From RGIG8748 sp045578205 (GTDB lineage Bacteria; Bacillota; Clostridia; UMGS1810), in assembly GCA_045578205.1 (NCBI GenBank), contig JAZNJU010000021.1, positions 1-9,334 of the forward strand: DNA of 9,334 nt. Direction: 5' to 3'. Positions 1 to 5,788 of the stretch are shown in pieces (position 1 is the stretch's first letter; each line of letters starts with the position of its first letter). Below the pieces are notes generated by a model, which saw nothing but the letters and a program-made list of their open reading frames with translations, made no database searches and was not told the DNA's origin. The position numbers and the translations under genes are program-made.

Positions 1-214
1 TCTGGGAGTTGCTTTCCAGATAAGGGATGATTTTGAGGATGAAAAAGAAGACATGGAAGACTTGCAGAACAGTCCCAATTTCATCAACACCCTCGGCAAA
101 GAAGTGGCTATGAAAAGAATGAAAGCATATGCTTCGAAATGTGAGGAAATAATAGATAACTACGAAAACAATGAGTTTATAAAGGGACTTATTAAGTTTC
201 TTTTTAACAGATAA
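1..214 (+). CDS. ispA: Polyprenyl diphosphate synthase (IspA type), C-terminal 70 residues, 5'-truncated by window edge
   Basis: The reading frame is open from base 2 to a TAA at 212-214 and gives 70 residues. The first residues hold the second aspartate-rich motif of trans-prenyltransferases: GVAFQIRDDFED contains FQ-x-x-DDxxD (D9, D10, D13 of the visible part), which binds the Mg-diphosphate of the allylic substrate. The family condenses isopentenyl diphosphate with dimethylallyl or geranyl diphosphate in the cytoplasm. Location just upstream of an OLE-type RNA, a membrane-protein gene and dxs agrees with ispA, which often sits in this cluster. The tail after DDxxD is odd: the usual stretch with a Gly-Lys and a Gly-x-Asp before the N-K-x-T segment is about nine residues shorter, and the N-K-T-T-like block reads NSPN. 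Chain-length specificity cannot be judged because the first Asp-rich motif lies outside the window. Confidence 0.88.
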   Translation, partial: LGVAFQIRDDFEDEKEDMEDLQNSPNFINTLGKEVAMKRMKAYASKCEEIIDNYENNEFIKGLIKFLFNR

Positions 215-360
215 ATTTGTATATAACGGTGGTGCAGTATCCTAGTCAGAACTGTCAACTTCTAAGGTGGGCCTAAAAATCCATTAAAGGGCATATCGAT
301 GAAGTTCCTTGTGTTTGCTTCTTACGCCCAGTTTGGGGCAGATGCTGGGAGTTAAGGTTT

Positions 361-397
361 AAGGGCGAGCCGCAATGGCATGCGGGCGTTGACCCTT
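361..397 (+). other. Nested hairpin in OLE RNA with a following T-run
   Basis: The outer helix AAGGG/CCCTT (361-365 with 393-397) encloses a 5-bp hairpin CCGCA/TGCGG (370-374 with 381-385, loop of six). The right arm of the outer helix runs into a T-run (396-400). The same CCC (393-395) can instead pair as GACCC (391-395) with GGGTC (439-443), so two exclusive folds are possible. Confidence 0.5.
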
Positions 398-495
398 TTT
401 CCGTGGAGACCGGAATTCGTAATTTTTGGGTAAGGAATGGGTCTGGAATTTGATTTTTCAAATGAAGTCTCATATCCTTCTCCATGCCGAAAGGT

Positions 496-513
496 GTTTG
501 CTTTAAAGCAAAC
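496..513. repeat. Perfect 18-bp palindrome inside OLE RNA
   Basis: GTTTGCTTTAAAGCAAAC is an exact inverted repeat. As RNA it gives a 7-bp hairpin with a TTAA loop. It is best read as one stem of the OLE RNA rather than a DNA-binding site. Confidence 0.75.
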
Positions 514-545
514 TAAGTTACGGTTCAGGATAAAACCTGCTATGC

Positions 546-618
546 GGTGTGGGTAACAAACATGCTGTGTGCAGTGTAGCCTGCCTTGAGTGGCTATGGT
601 GGATGATTTGTTCACACC
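546..618 (+). other. Long imperfect helix with internal hairpin in OLE RNA
   Basis: GGTGTG (546-551) pairs with CACACC (613-618), AACAAA (555-560) with TTTGTT (607-612) and CAT (561-563) with ATG (603-605). A three-base bulge (552-554) lies on the left and a single A bulge (606) on the right. It encloses a hairpin, GTAGCC (576-581) with GGCTAT (592-597, one G-U pair). The 15 pairs of the outer helix make this the strongest long-range pairing I can find inside the RNA. Confidence 0.6.
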
Positions 619-620
619 AA

Positions 621-640
621 GTCGCAATGGCCATTGCGAC
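621..640. repeat. Perfect 20-bp palindrome inside OLE RNA
   Basis: GTCGCAATGGCCATTGCGAC is an exact inverted repeat. It can fold as an 8-bp hairpin with a GGCC loop. Because the loop is itself self-complementary it could also support a kissing contact or dimer between two RNA copies. It directly follows the long helix ending at 618. Confidence 0.75.
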
Positions 641-912
641 GAGGTTATTGCATCTGAAACCATATCTGCAAAAGAGGCTAAGAGTTGATTTGACTGTGAG
701 GAAAACTCCTAGGCTGTTTTAGATGAGGGATTGCAGTACGGACTAAGTGGTAATTCAGCAATGCTGACGGCGACGCAGCAGGCTTGGCTTTAAATGGGAA
801 CGGCCGATTCGGCGACGAAACGGTAGCTCGGCGGGAAATCCGGCTGAACCTAAGCCGTAAATTTTACTTCATCTATTACCACCGTTTAATTTTTTACACG
901 AGTTGAGGAATT

Positions 913-1464
913 ATGAAGAAGAAATTTGATTTTTGGCCTGTGAAAATTACAATAGCGGCATTTTTGATTTCCGTTATAATGGCAATTCTTACAAACGGGT
1001 TTATCGACGATGTAAACATTGTCGTGGCGTTTGTTATCTTGCTTTTTGTAATTTTTCTGGGCATTCTTTTTGATATAGTAGGTCTGGCGGTGACCGTTGC
1101 GGATGAAACCCCTTTTCATTCCCGTTCAACGAGGGGATATCCGGGAAGCCGTGAGGCGATAAAACTTATAAGAAATGCAAATAAGGTTTCCAGTTTTTGC
1201 AACGATGTCATAGGCGATATTGCCGGTGTCCTTTCGGGAGGACTTGCAGCGGCAATCGTTACAAATATCTATTCAGTTTATGATGCGATACCTGCAACCG
1301 TACTTAATATGCTTCTTACGGCACTTGTGGCATCGGCAACAGTTGGCGGAAAGGCTTTGGGCAAGGGCATAGCCATAAACCGCAGCGAAAGTATTGTTAA
1401 AAAGATTTCTGTTATTATTTATTGGTTTTCAAAAATTTTTACCTTTCGAAAGAAGGATAGATAG
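913..1464 (+). CDS. oapA: OLE-associated membrane protein (OapA-like)
   Basis: The protein has 183 residues, a size typical of OapA. Start ATG 913 has GAGGA at 905-909, a rather tight spacing. Hydrophobic segments at about 11-28, 34-56, 100-120 and 126-146 suggest four membrane passes, with a polar stretch at about 61-97 (ADETPFHS, then a basic run with IKLIRNAN) and a Lys/Arg-rich tail (KK, FRKKDR). The DVIGD sequence at 98-102 matches the conserved D-x-x-x-D motif described for OapA. In Bacillus halodurans OapA binds OLE RNA and brings it to the membrane; basic loops and tail would suit RNA contact, which is inference. The gene begins 26 bases after the closing helix of the RNA and ends 2 bases before dxs, so coupled expression is likely. 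Alternative: an unrelated small integral membrane protein, which the OLE neighbour makes unlikely. Confidence 0.88.
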   Translation: MKKKFDFWPVKITIAAFLISVIMAILTNGFIDDVNIVVAFVILLFVIFLGILFDIVGLAVTVADETPFHSRSTRGYPGSREAIKLIRNANKVSSFCNDVIGDIAGVLSGGLAAAIVTNIYSVYDAIPATVLNMLLTALVASATVGGKALGKGIAINRSESIVKKISVIIYWFSKIFTFRKKDR

Positions 1465-1466
1465 AG

Positions 1467-3311
1467 ATGTCTTTGCTTCAGAAAATTACATCACCCGATG
1501 ATGTCAAAAAGTTAACAACGGATGAACTCAATATGCTTTCTTCCGAAATCCGCAGTTTTTTAGTTGAGAATGTTATGAACTGCGGAGGACACCTTGCGTC
1601 CAATCTGGGTGTTGTGGAACTTATGCTTGCTCTGTTCCGCAATTTCAATTTTCCCCAAGACAAGATAGTTTTTGATGTAGGTCACCAGTGTTATGTGTAC
1701 AAAATGCTCACGGGAAGATTGGATGGTTTTTCCGCACTGCGCCATCTTGGAGGCATTTCGGGATTTCCCAGAACTTCCGAGAGTGAATACGATTCTTTCG
1801 ATGTGGGTCACGCAGGAACATCTGTTTCCGTGGCAGTAGGTATGGCGCGTGCAAGAGACCTTAAGGGCACAAATGAACATATCATTGCTTTTGTGGGAGA
1901 CGGTGCTCTTACAAGCGGAATGAGTTTTGAAGCGCTCAATGATGTGGGACTTAAAAACACCAAGGTTATAATTGTGTTAAATGATAATGCAATGTCCATA
2001 GACAAAAATGTCGGCGGTCTGTCCAGTCACCTTTCAAAATTACGTTTCGCTCCGGGATATATAAACACCAAAAGCAATGTGCAGGGATTTCTGGATAAAT
2101 TCGGCAAGGTCGGAAAATCCGTCGAAAAATTTGTCCGCTCTGTTAAGGACAAGGTTAAATATGCCGCTATTGCCGCACCGCTTTTTGAACAACTCGGCTT
2201 GTCATACATGGGAATAATAGACGGAAATAATATCGAAGAAGTTTCAAAGGCTCTGGAAAGAGCCAAGGATATAGACGGCCCCGTAGTTATACACACTTTT
2301 ACCAAAAAGGGACTGGGTTACGAAGAAGCAGAAAACGACCCCAGTAAGTATCACGGTGTCAGCAGTTATACCTCAAAAATATCTCCCAAGGATATAAATT
2401 ACGATGCGGCTTTTTCCGCATTCATAACCGAAAATGCAATGAAAAATGAGAATGTTGTTGCAATTACTGCGGCAATGGCTTCGGGATGCGGACTTCTGGA
2501 CTTTTCCAAAAAATATCCCGACAGGTTTTTCGATGTGGGAATTGCCGAGGAACATGCAGTTACTATGGCTGCAGGTATGGCAAAAGGCGGTTTGGTTCCG
2601 GTGGTTTGTGTTTACTCCACATTCCTCCAGAGGGCATATGACCAGATTATCCACGACGTTTGCCTGCAGAATCTACACGTGGTGTTTGCCATAGGACACG
2701 CAGGTCTCACGGGTGAAGACGGCGAAACACATCAGGGTCTTATGGATCTTACAATGCTTTTGCACATGCCGAATATGACAGTGCTTGCACCGTCAAATTA
2801 CGATGAGTTAAAATCCATGCTGGACTATGCCGTAAATACTTCCTGCGGACCTGTTGCAATACGTTATCCCAAGGCATCGGTTTCTTTCAGAAAACCCGAA
2901 GATGACTCCGTGTCGGGTGCCGAGGTTTTGAGGGAGGGGAAAGATGCGATTATTCTTACTTGCGGAAGAATGGCAGATACCGCTCTGGAAAGTGCGCAAC
3001 TTCTTAAAAATCAGAATATTGATGCGGAAGTTGTAAACATCAAATCAATAAAGCCTCTTGATAAAGACTTTGTTGCCAAAAGACTGGATGGCAAAAAGGT
3101 AATAGTAACTCTTGAGGACAACATAGTTTCAGGCGGTATGGGGCAGTATGTTGTTTCCAATGTCGGATCAAGAGTTCCCGTGCTTAATCTTGGGTTTGAC
3201 ACATGCTTCATTTCTCACGGAAAGCAGGAGGAACTTTTCAGAATACATTCTCTGGACAGCGTGTCGGTATCTGAAACAATACAAACTTTTTACAAAGGAA
3301 TGAACGTTTAA
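1467..3311 (+). CDS. dxs: 1-deoxy-D-xylulose-5-phosphate synthase, divergent
   Basis: At 614 residues it has the usual family length (about 620). Dxs joins pyruvate and glyceraldehyde 3-phosphate, using thiamine diphosphate, in the first step of the MEP isoprenoid pathway. Visible motifs: GHLASNLG with H42; DVGHQ at 70-74; the thiamine diphosphate motif GDG (144-146) to NDN (172-174); DPSKYH with H296; AEEH with the catalytic Glu at 361; YSTFLQRAYDQ (383-393), which is typical of Dxs. Odd points: the near-invariant D-R-A-G reads G-H-A-G (410-413), and R-Y-P-R-G reads R-Y-P-K-A (466-470). The two arginines replaced (by H411 and K469) are ones expected to hold the substrate phosphate, while Y383, D418 and H422 are kept. 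The HQxYxHK block also reads HQCYVYK. ATG 1467 is preceded by AAGGA at 1453-1457 within the end of oapA. The best call remains Dxs because of length, overall motifs and context. Confidence 0.93.
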   Translation: MSLLQKITSPDDVKKLTTDELNMLSSEIRSFLVENVMNCGGHLASNLGVVELMLALFRNFNFPQDKIVFDVGHQCYVYKMLTGRLDGFSALRHLGGISGFPRTSESEYDSFDVGHAGTSVSVAVGMARARDLKGTNEHIIAFVGDGALTSGMSFEALNDVGLKNTKVIIVLNDNAMSIDKNVGGLSSHLSKLRFAPGYINTKSNVQGFLDKFGKVGKSVEKFVRSVKDKVKYAAIAAPLFEQLGLSYMGIIDGNNIEEVSKALERAKDIDGPVVIHTFTKKGLGYEEAENDPSKYHGVSSYTSKISPKDINYDAAFSAFITENAMKNENVVAITAAMASGCGLLDFSKKYPDRFFDVGIAEEHAVTMAAGMAKGGLVPVVCVYSTFLQRAYDQIIHDVCLQNLHVVFAIGHAGLTGEDGETHQGLMDLTMLLHMPNMTVLAPSNYDELKSMLDYAVNTSCGPVAIRYPKASVSFRKPEDDSVSGAEVLREGKDAIILTCGRMADTALESAQLLKNQNIDAEVVNIKSIKPLDKDFVAKRLDGKKVIVTLEDNIVSGGMGQYVVSNVGSRVPVLNLGFDTCFISHGKQEELFRIHSLDSVSVSETIQTFYKGMNV

Positions 3312-3312
3312 A

Positions 3313-4110
3313 ATGACAGGACGTTTGGATGTTGAACTTGTAAATCGCGGCCTTGTGGAAAGCCGCGAAAAAGGCAGAGCCCTCATAATGGCAGGCGCTG
3401 TGTATGTGGATGGGCAAAAAGCCTTCAAAGCAGGTGACAAAATAAAAGATGGAATGAACATAGAAATCCGCGGTTCTTCTTTGCGTTATGTAAGCCGCGG
3501 AGGACTCAAACTGGAAAAATCCATGGAGGTTTTCCCCTTAGACTTACATGGAAAAGTCTGTGCGGATATCGGTGCATCAACAGGCGGATTTACGGATTGT
3601 ATGCTCCAGAACGGTGCAAGCAAAGTATATGCCATAGATGTGGGTTACGGGCAACTTGCCTGGAAACTCAGAAGCGACGACCGAGTTGTGAATATGGAAA
3701 GGACAAATGTGAGGTATCTGGATTTTGACCTGGTGACAGATGATGTGGAATTCATATCCATAGATGTTTCCTTTATTTCGCTGAAACTCGTTCTTCCCGT
3801 TGCATATAAACTTCTTACCGACGGAGGCGAATTGGTTGCCCTCATAAAGCCTCAGTTCGAAGCGGGCAGGGAAGAAGTAGGAAAAAAGGGTGTCGTTCGT
3901 GATGCTTCTGTCCACCAAAAGGTTATTGAGAGCATAACGGACTTTGCCCACACTGAGGGTTTCAGTGTAAAGGGGCTTGATTTTTCTCCAATAAAAGGTC
4001 CCGAGGGAAACATAGAGTTTCTTATGTATCTGTCTAAAGACGGCAAATGCGAAAATCTTGTTTCCGAAGAAACAGTAGAGGAGATAGTAACAAAATCGCA
4101 TGAAATGTAG
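3313..4110 (+). CDS. tlyA: TlyA family rRNA (cytidine-2'-O)-methyltransferase
   Basis: The protein has 265 residues, normal for TlyA. Residues 1-60 form an S4 RNA-binding domain (RLDVELVNRGLVESREKGRA, then AGAVYVDG). This is joined to a Rossmann methyltransferase domain of the FtsJ type with the S-adenosylmethionine motif DIGASTGGFTDC (85-96), ISIDVSFISL (149-158) and LIKPQFEAGR (177-186). K66, D151, K179 and E235 (in GNIEFLMYL) are candidates for the K-D-K-E tetrad of 2'-O-methyltransferases. Family members methylate ribose in 16S and 23S rRNA; they have also been called hemolysins, a label not supported as the main function. Its ATG starts one base after the dxs stop, with AAGGA at 3296-3300, 12 bases upstream. 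A dxs-tlyA pair is common in Clostridia and Bacilli. Confidence 0.95.
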   Translation: MTGRLDVELVNRGLVESREKGRALIMAGAVYVDGQKAFKAGDKIKDGMNIEIRGSSLRYVSRGGLKLEKSMEVFPLDLHGKVCADIGASTGGFTDCMLQNGASKVYAIDVGYGQLAWKLRSDDRVVNMERTNVRYLDFDLVTDDVEFISIDVSFISLKLVLPVAYKLLTDGGELVALIKPQFEAGREEVGKKGVVRDASVHQKVIESITDFAHTEGFSVKGLDFSPIKGPEGNIEFLMYLSKDGKCENLVSEETVEEIVTKSHEM

Positions 4111-4114
4111 GAGA
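4109..4114 (+). promoter_or_regulatory. Ribosome binding site that fixes the radC start
   Basis: AGGAGA sits 6 bases before ATG 4121 and overlaps the tlyA stop codon (4108-4110). The in-frame ATG at 4100 lies upstream of this site and has no such sequence before it, so 4121 is preferred. Confidence 0.8.
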
Positions 4115-4120
4115 ATACAT

Positions 4121-4852
4121 ATGACAAACAGCGATAAAGAAACACTGCAAAAAGAGAATATTCATAAAGGCCACAGAGAGCGTGTGCGTCAGCGCTTTCT
4201 GCAAAGCGGTATAGACAGTCTGGATGACTATCAGATATTGGAGTTTCTGCTTTTCTACGTCCACAAGAGAAAAGATACCAATCCTTTGGGTCACGAACTT
4301 ATCAATAAATTCAAAACTCTTGACGGGGTGTTTTCGGCAACGTATGAAGAACTGTGCTCTGTGGACGGAATGGGCGATGCAGGTGCTTCGCTTATTACCC
4401 TTATCGGTCAACTGCGAAACCGCATAAAGCGCAGCAATATGACAAGAAAAGTGAGGCTTTACACCACAGAAGATGCAGCCGAGTATTGCACGCAGTTTTT
4501 TGAGGATTTGCCAAACGAAAGAATGATTGTTATAAGCCTCAACTCAAAAAAAGATGTCATAGCAACGGATATAATAAGTGAGGGAAGCCCAAACTCCGCT
4601 TTGGTTGATGTCAGAAAAGTTCTGGAAATTGCAATGCTCAGAAAAGCATCGGGCATAATTTTGAGCCATAACCATCCCGGAGACAGCACACATCCTTCTG
4701 CAAGCGATTTAGTGGTTACTTCAAACATAATCCGTGTTCTTGAAGGAATTAATATTTCCGTTATAGACCATATTATATGTAACGACAAGACTTACACCAG
4801 TCTGGCTGAACGGGGCTTTTTGGATTCGAAGCCCGAAACACGAGGTGATTGA
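4121..4852 (+). CDS. radC: RadC family JAB/MPN domain protein
   Basis: With the start at 4121 the protein has 243 residues, close to the usual length (about 225-230) with a short extra N-terminus. The N-terminal part (HKGHRERVRQRF, then LDDYQILEFLLFY and the helix-hairpin-helix-like VDGMGDAGA) and the C-terminal JAB1/MPN domain match the UPF0758 family. The metal-binding motif is LSHNHPGD..THPSASD, with H183, H185 and D196. The family has a metalloprotease/deaminase-like fold. An early DNA-repair link was traced to another gene, so the actual role is unknown. The stop overlaps the start of the next gene by one base (TGATG), which suggests translational coupling. Confidence 0.92.
   Translation: MTNSDKETLQKENIHKGHRERVRQRFLQSGIDSLDDYQILEFLLFYVHKRKDTNPLGHELINKFKTLDGVFSATYEELCSVDGMGDAGASLITLIGQLRNRIKRSNMTRKVRLYTTEDAAEYCTQFFEDLPNERMIVISLNSKKDVIATDIISEGSPNSALVDVRKVLEIAMLRKASGIILSHNHPGDSTHPSASDLVVTSNIIRVLEGINISVIDHIICNDKTYTSLAERGFLDSKPETRGD
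4842..4847 (+). promoter_or_regulatory. Ribosome binding site choosing ATG 4852
   Basis: GAGGTG lies 4 bases before ATG 4852. A TTG at 4849 in the same frame would leave only one base of spacing, so the ATG is the likelier start. Confidence 0.65.
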
Positions 4853-5724
4853 TGTTGGAACTTCAGGAATTGACCTTGGAAAGCAAACCTTTGTTTGACA
4901 AGTACCTTAAAAATAAATATGAAAATTCAGAAGCAAGTTTTGCCAATATGTATATCTGGAAAGATTTTTACAAAACAAAATTTGCTGTGGTGGAAGACTT
5001 TTTGGTGGTTTTCAATTATCCGCCAAACGATGAGGAATTCTGTTATATGCCCTATGGCAACGGAAATTTGGAAAAATGTCTTTCAAAACTGAAAGAAGAC
5101 ATGGACAAACCTCTCACAATCGTCTCTGCAAGCAAAACACAGGCGAGGTTTATAAAAGAGTATTTTCCCGAAACGGTAGTAAAAGAGAACATAGATTTTT
5201 ACGATTACGTTTATCTCACTCAAAATCTGATAACTCTTTCGGGCAGAAAACTCCGCTCCAAAAGAAATCATCTCAATAACTTCAAAGACAGATATGCCTA
5301 CACCTACAGACCAATAACAAAAGATGATTTTTCCGAATGTACGCAACTTGCCAAAAGACTTATACTAAACACCAGAAGCGAGGACAGTATAAGTTATATA
5401 TATGAAATGAAAAGCATCCAAACTGCATTTTCCGCTTTTGATGAACTGGAACTTTGCGGTGGGGTTATTGAAATCAACGGAGAGATTGCCGCATTTACCG
5501 TGGGCGAAGTCCTGACGCAAGATTGTGCTCTCATCCACATTGAAAAGGCGGATATTGCCTACGACGGAATATATGCCGCCATAAACAATGAATTTGCAAA
5601 AAACAGATGGTCGGAATACACCTATATAAACCGCGAGGAAGATATGGGAATAGAGGGATTGCGCAAAGCAAAACTTTCGTACAGACCCGACCATATGGTG
5701 GAAAAATACATTTGTATTCTGTGA
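4852..5724 (+). CDS. DUF2156 family protein (GNAT-like, phosphatidylglycerol lysyltransferase C-terminal domain)
   Basis: The protein has 290 residues, is soluble and has no membrane segment. Family-like motifs are visible: FANMYIWKDF near the N-terminus; YDYVYL, then SGRKLRSKRNHLNNF (about 130-144); GGVIEINGEIAAFTVGE (about 203-219); IHIEKADIAYDGIYAAINNEF (about 228-248); and the C-terminal block with YINREEDMG, LRKAKLSY and RPDHMVEKY. This is the DUF2156 / LPG_synthase_C fold, a double acyltransferase-like domain related to MprF and FemX enzymes that use aminoacyl-tRNA. Here it lacks the membrane flippase half of MprF, so the substrate is unknown. It overlaps radC by one base, so it probably belongs to the same transcript. 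No terminator follows; the next promoter begins 3 bases after the stop. Confidence 0.85.
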   Translation: MLELQELTLESKPLFDKYLKNKYENSEASFANMYIWKDFYKTKFAVVEDFLVVFNYPPNDEEFCYMPYGNGNLEKCLSKLKEDMDKPLTIVSASKTQARFIKEYFPETVVKENIDFYDYVYLTQNLITLSGRKLRSKRNHLNNFKDRYAYTYRPITKDDFSECTQLAKRLILNTRSEDSISYIYEMKSIQTAFSAFDELELCGGVIEINGEIAAFTVGEVLTQDCALIHIEKADIAYDGIYAAINNEFAKNRWSEYTYINREEDMGIEGLRKAKLSYRPDHMVEKYICIL

Positions 5725-5727
5725 CGG

Positions 5728-5756
5728 TTGACAAGTGCATAAGAAAAATGTATAAT
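5728..5756 (+). promoter_or_regulatory. Perfect consensus sigma-A-type promoter
   Basis: TTGACA (5728-5733) and TATAAT (5751-5756) are both exact matches with a 17-base spacer. Transcription would start near 5763, leaving a leader of about 26 bases before ATG 5789. A second TATAAT lies at 5768-5773, and ATTATA at 5764-5769 forms an inverted repeat with the -10 box. Strong constitutive expression is expected unless a repressor uses this symmetry. Confidence 0.88.
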
Positions 5757-5788
5757 TATGCTGATTATATAATACGGAGAGATAAAAT

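Larger units (their letters stand above)
225..886 (+). ncRNA. ole: OLE RNA (Ornate Large Extremophilic RNA)
   Basis: This gene-free stretch is bounded by a perfect 9-bp helix, AACGGTGGT (225-233) with ACCACCGTT (878-886), giving a domain of about 660 nt; known OLE RNAs are about 600 nt. Inside I can pair by eye: 361-365/393-397; 370-374/381-385; 399-403/411-415; 448-453/458-463; 496-502/507-513; 526-529/536-539; 546-551 + 555-563 with 603-605 + 607-618; 576-581/592-597; 621-628/633-640; 648-652/667-671; 755-759/763-767; 803-806/810-813; 841-845/853-857. The six-frame reading gives only short, unrecognisable ORFs without good start signals. The setting is the diagnostic one for OLE: ispA upstream, a small multi-pass membrane protein immediately downstream, then dxs. 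From work in Bacillus halodurans, OLE RNA associates with the membrane through OapA and is linked to cold, short-chain alcohol and magnesium tolerance. No terminator separates it from oapA, so it is probably cut from a longer transcript. The family call rests on location and structure, not on a covariance-model match. Confidence 0.9.

Noticed and set aside
199..227. Possible promoter before the OLE RNA (TATAAC at 222-227)
   Set aside because: The best -35 candidate TTAACA (204-209) leaves only a 12-base spacer, and at 17 bases the sequence is TCTTTT. This is not enough to call.
273..663. Minus-strand open frames of about 70 and 100 codons over the RNA region
   Set aside because: They have no convincing start signals or recognisable protein features and lie on structured RNA; they are best explained as chance frames.
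722..767. GATGA and CTGA segments as a box C/D-like kink-turn for an L7Ae/OapC-type protein
   Set aside because: I could not find flanking C- and NC-stems with a three-base bulge and tandem G-A pairs, so a kink-turn is not supported by eye.
225..886. Other explanations for the long gene-free stretch: group II intron, T-box, tmRNA, RNase P RNA, 6S RNA
   Set aside because: No intron-encoded protein, T-box sequence or tmRNA tag reading frame was seen. The ispA/membrane protein/dxs setting fits OLE specifically.
4100..4120. An upstream ATG (4100) as the radC start
   Set aside because: It would overlap tlyA by 11 bases without a ribosome binding site, while ATG 4121 has AGGAGA at ideal distance.
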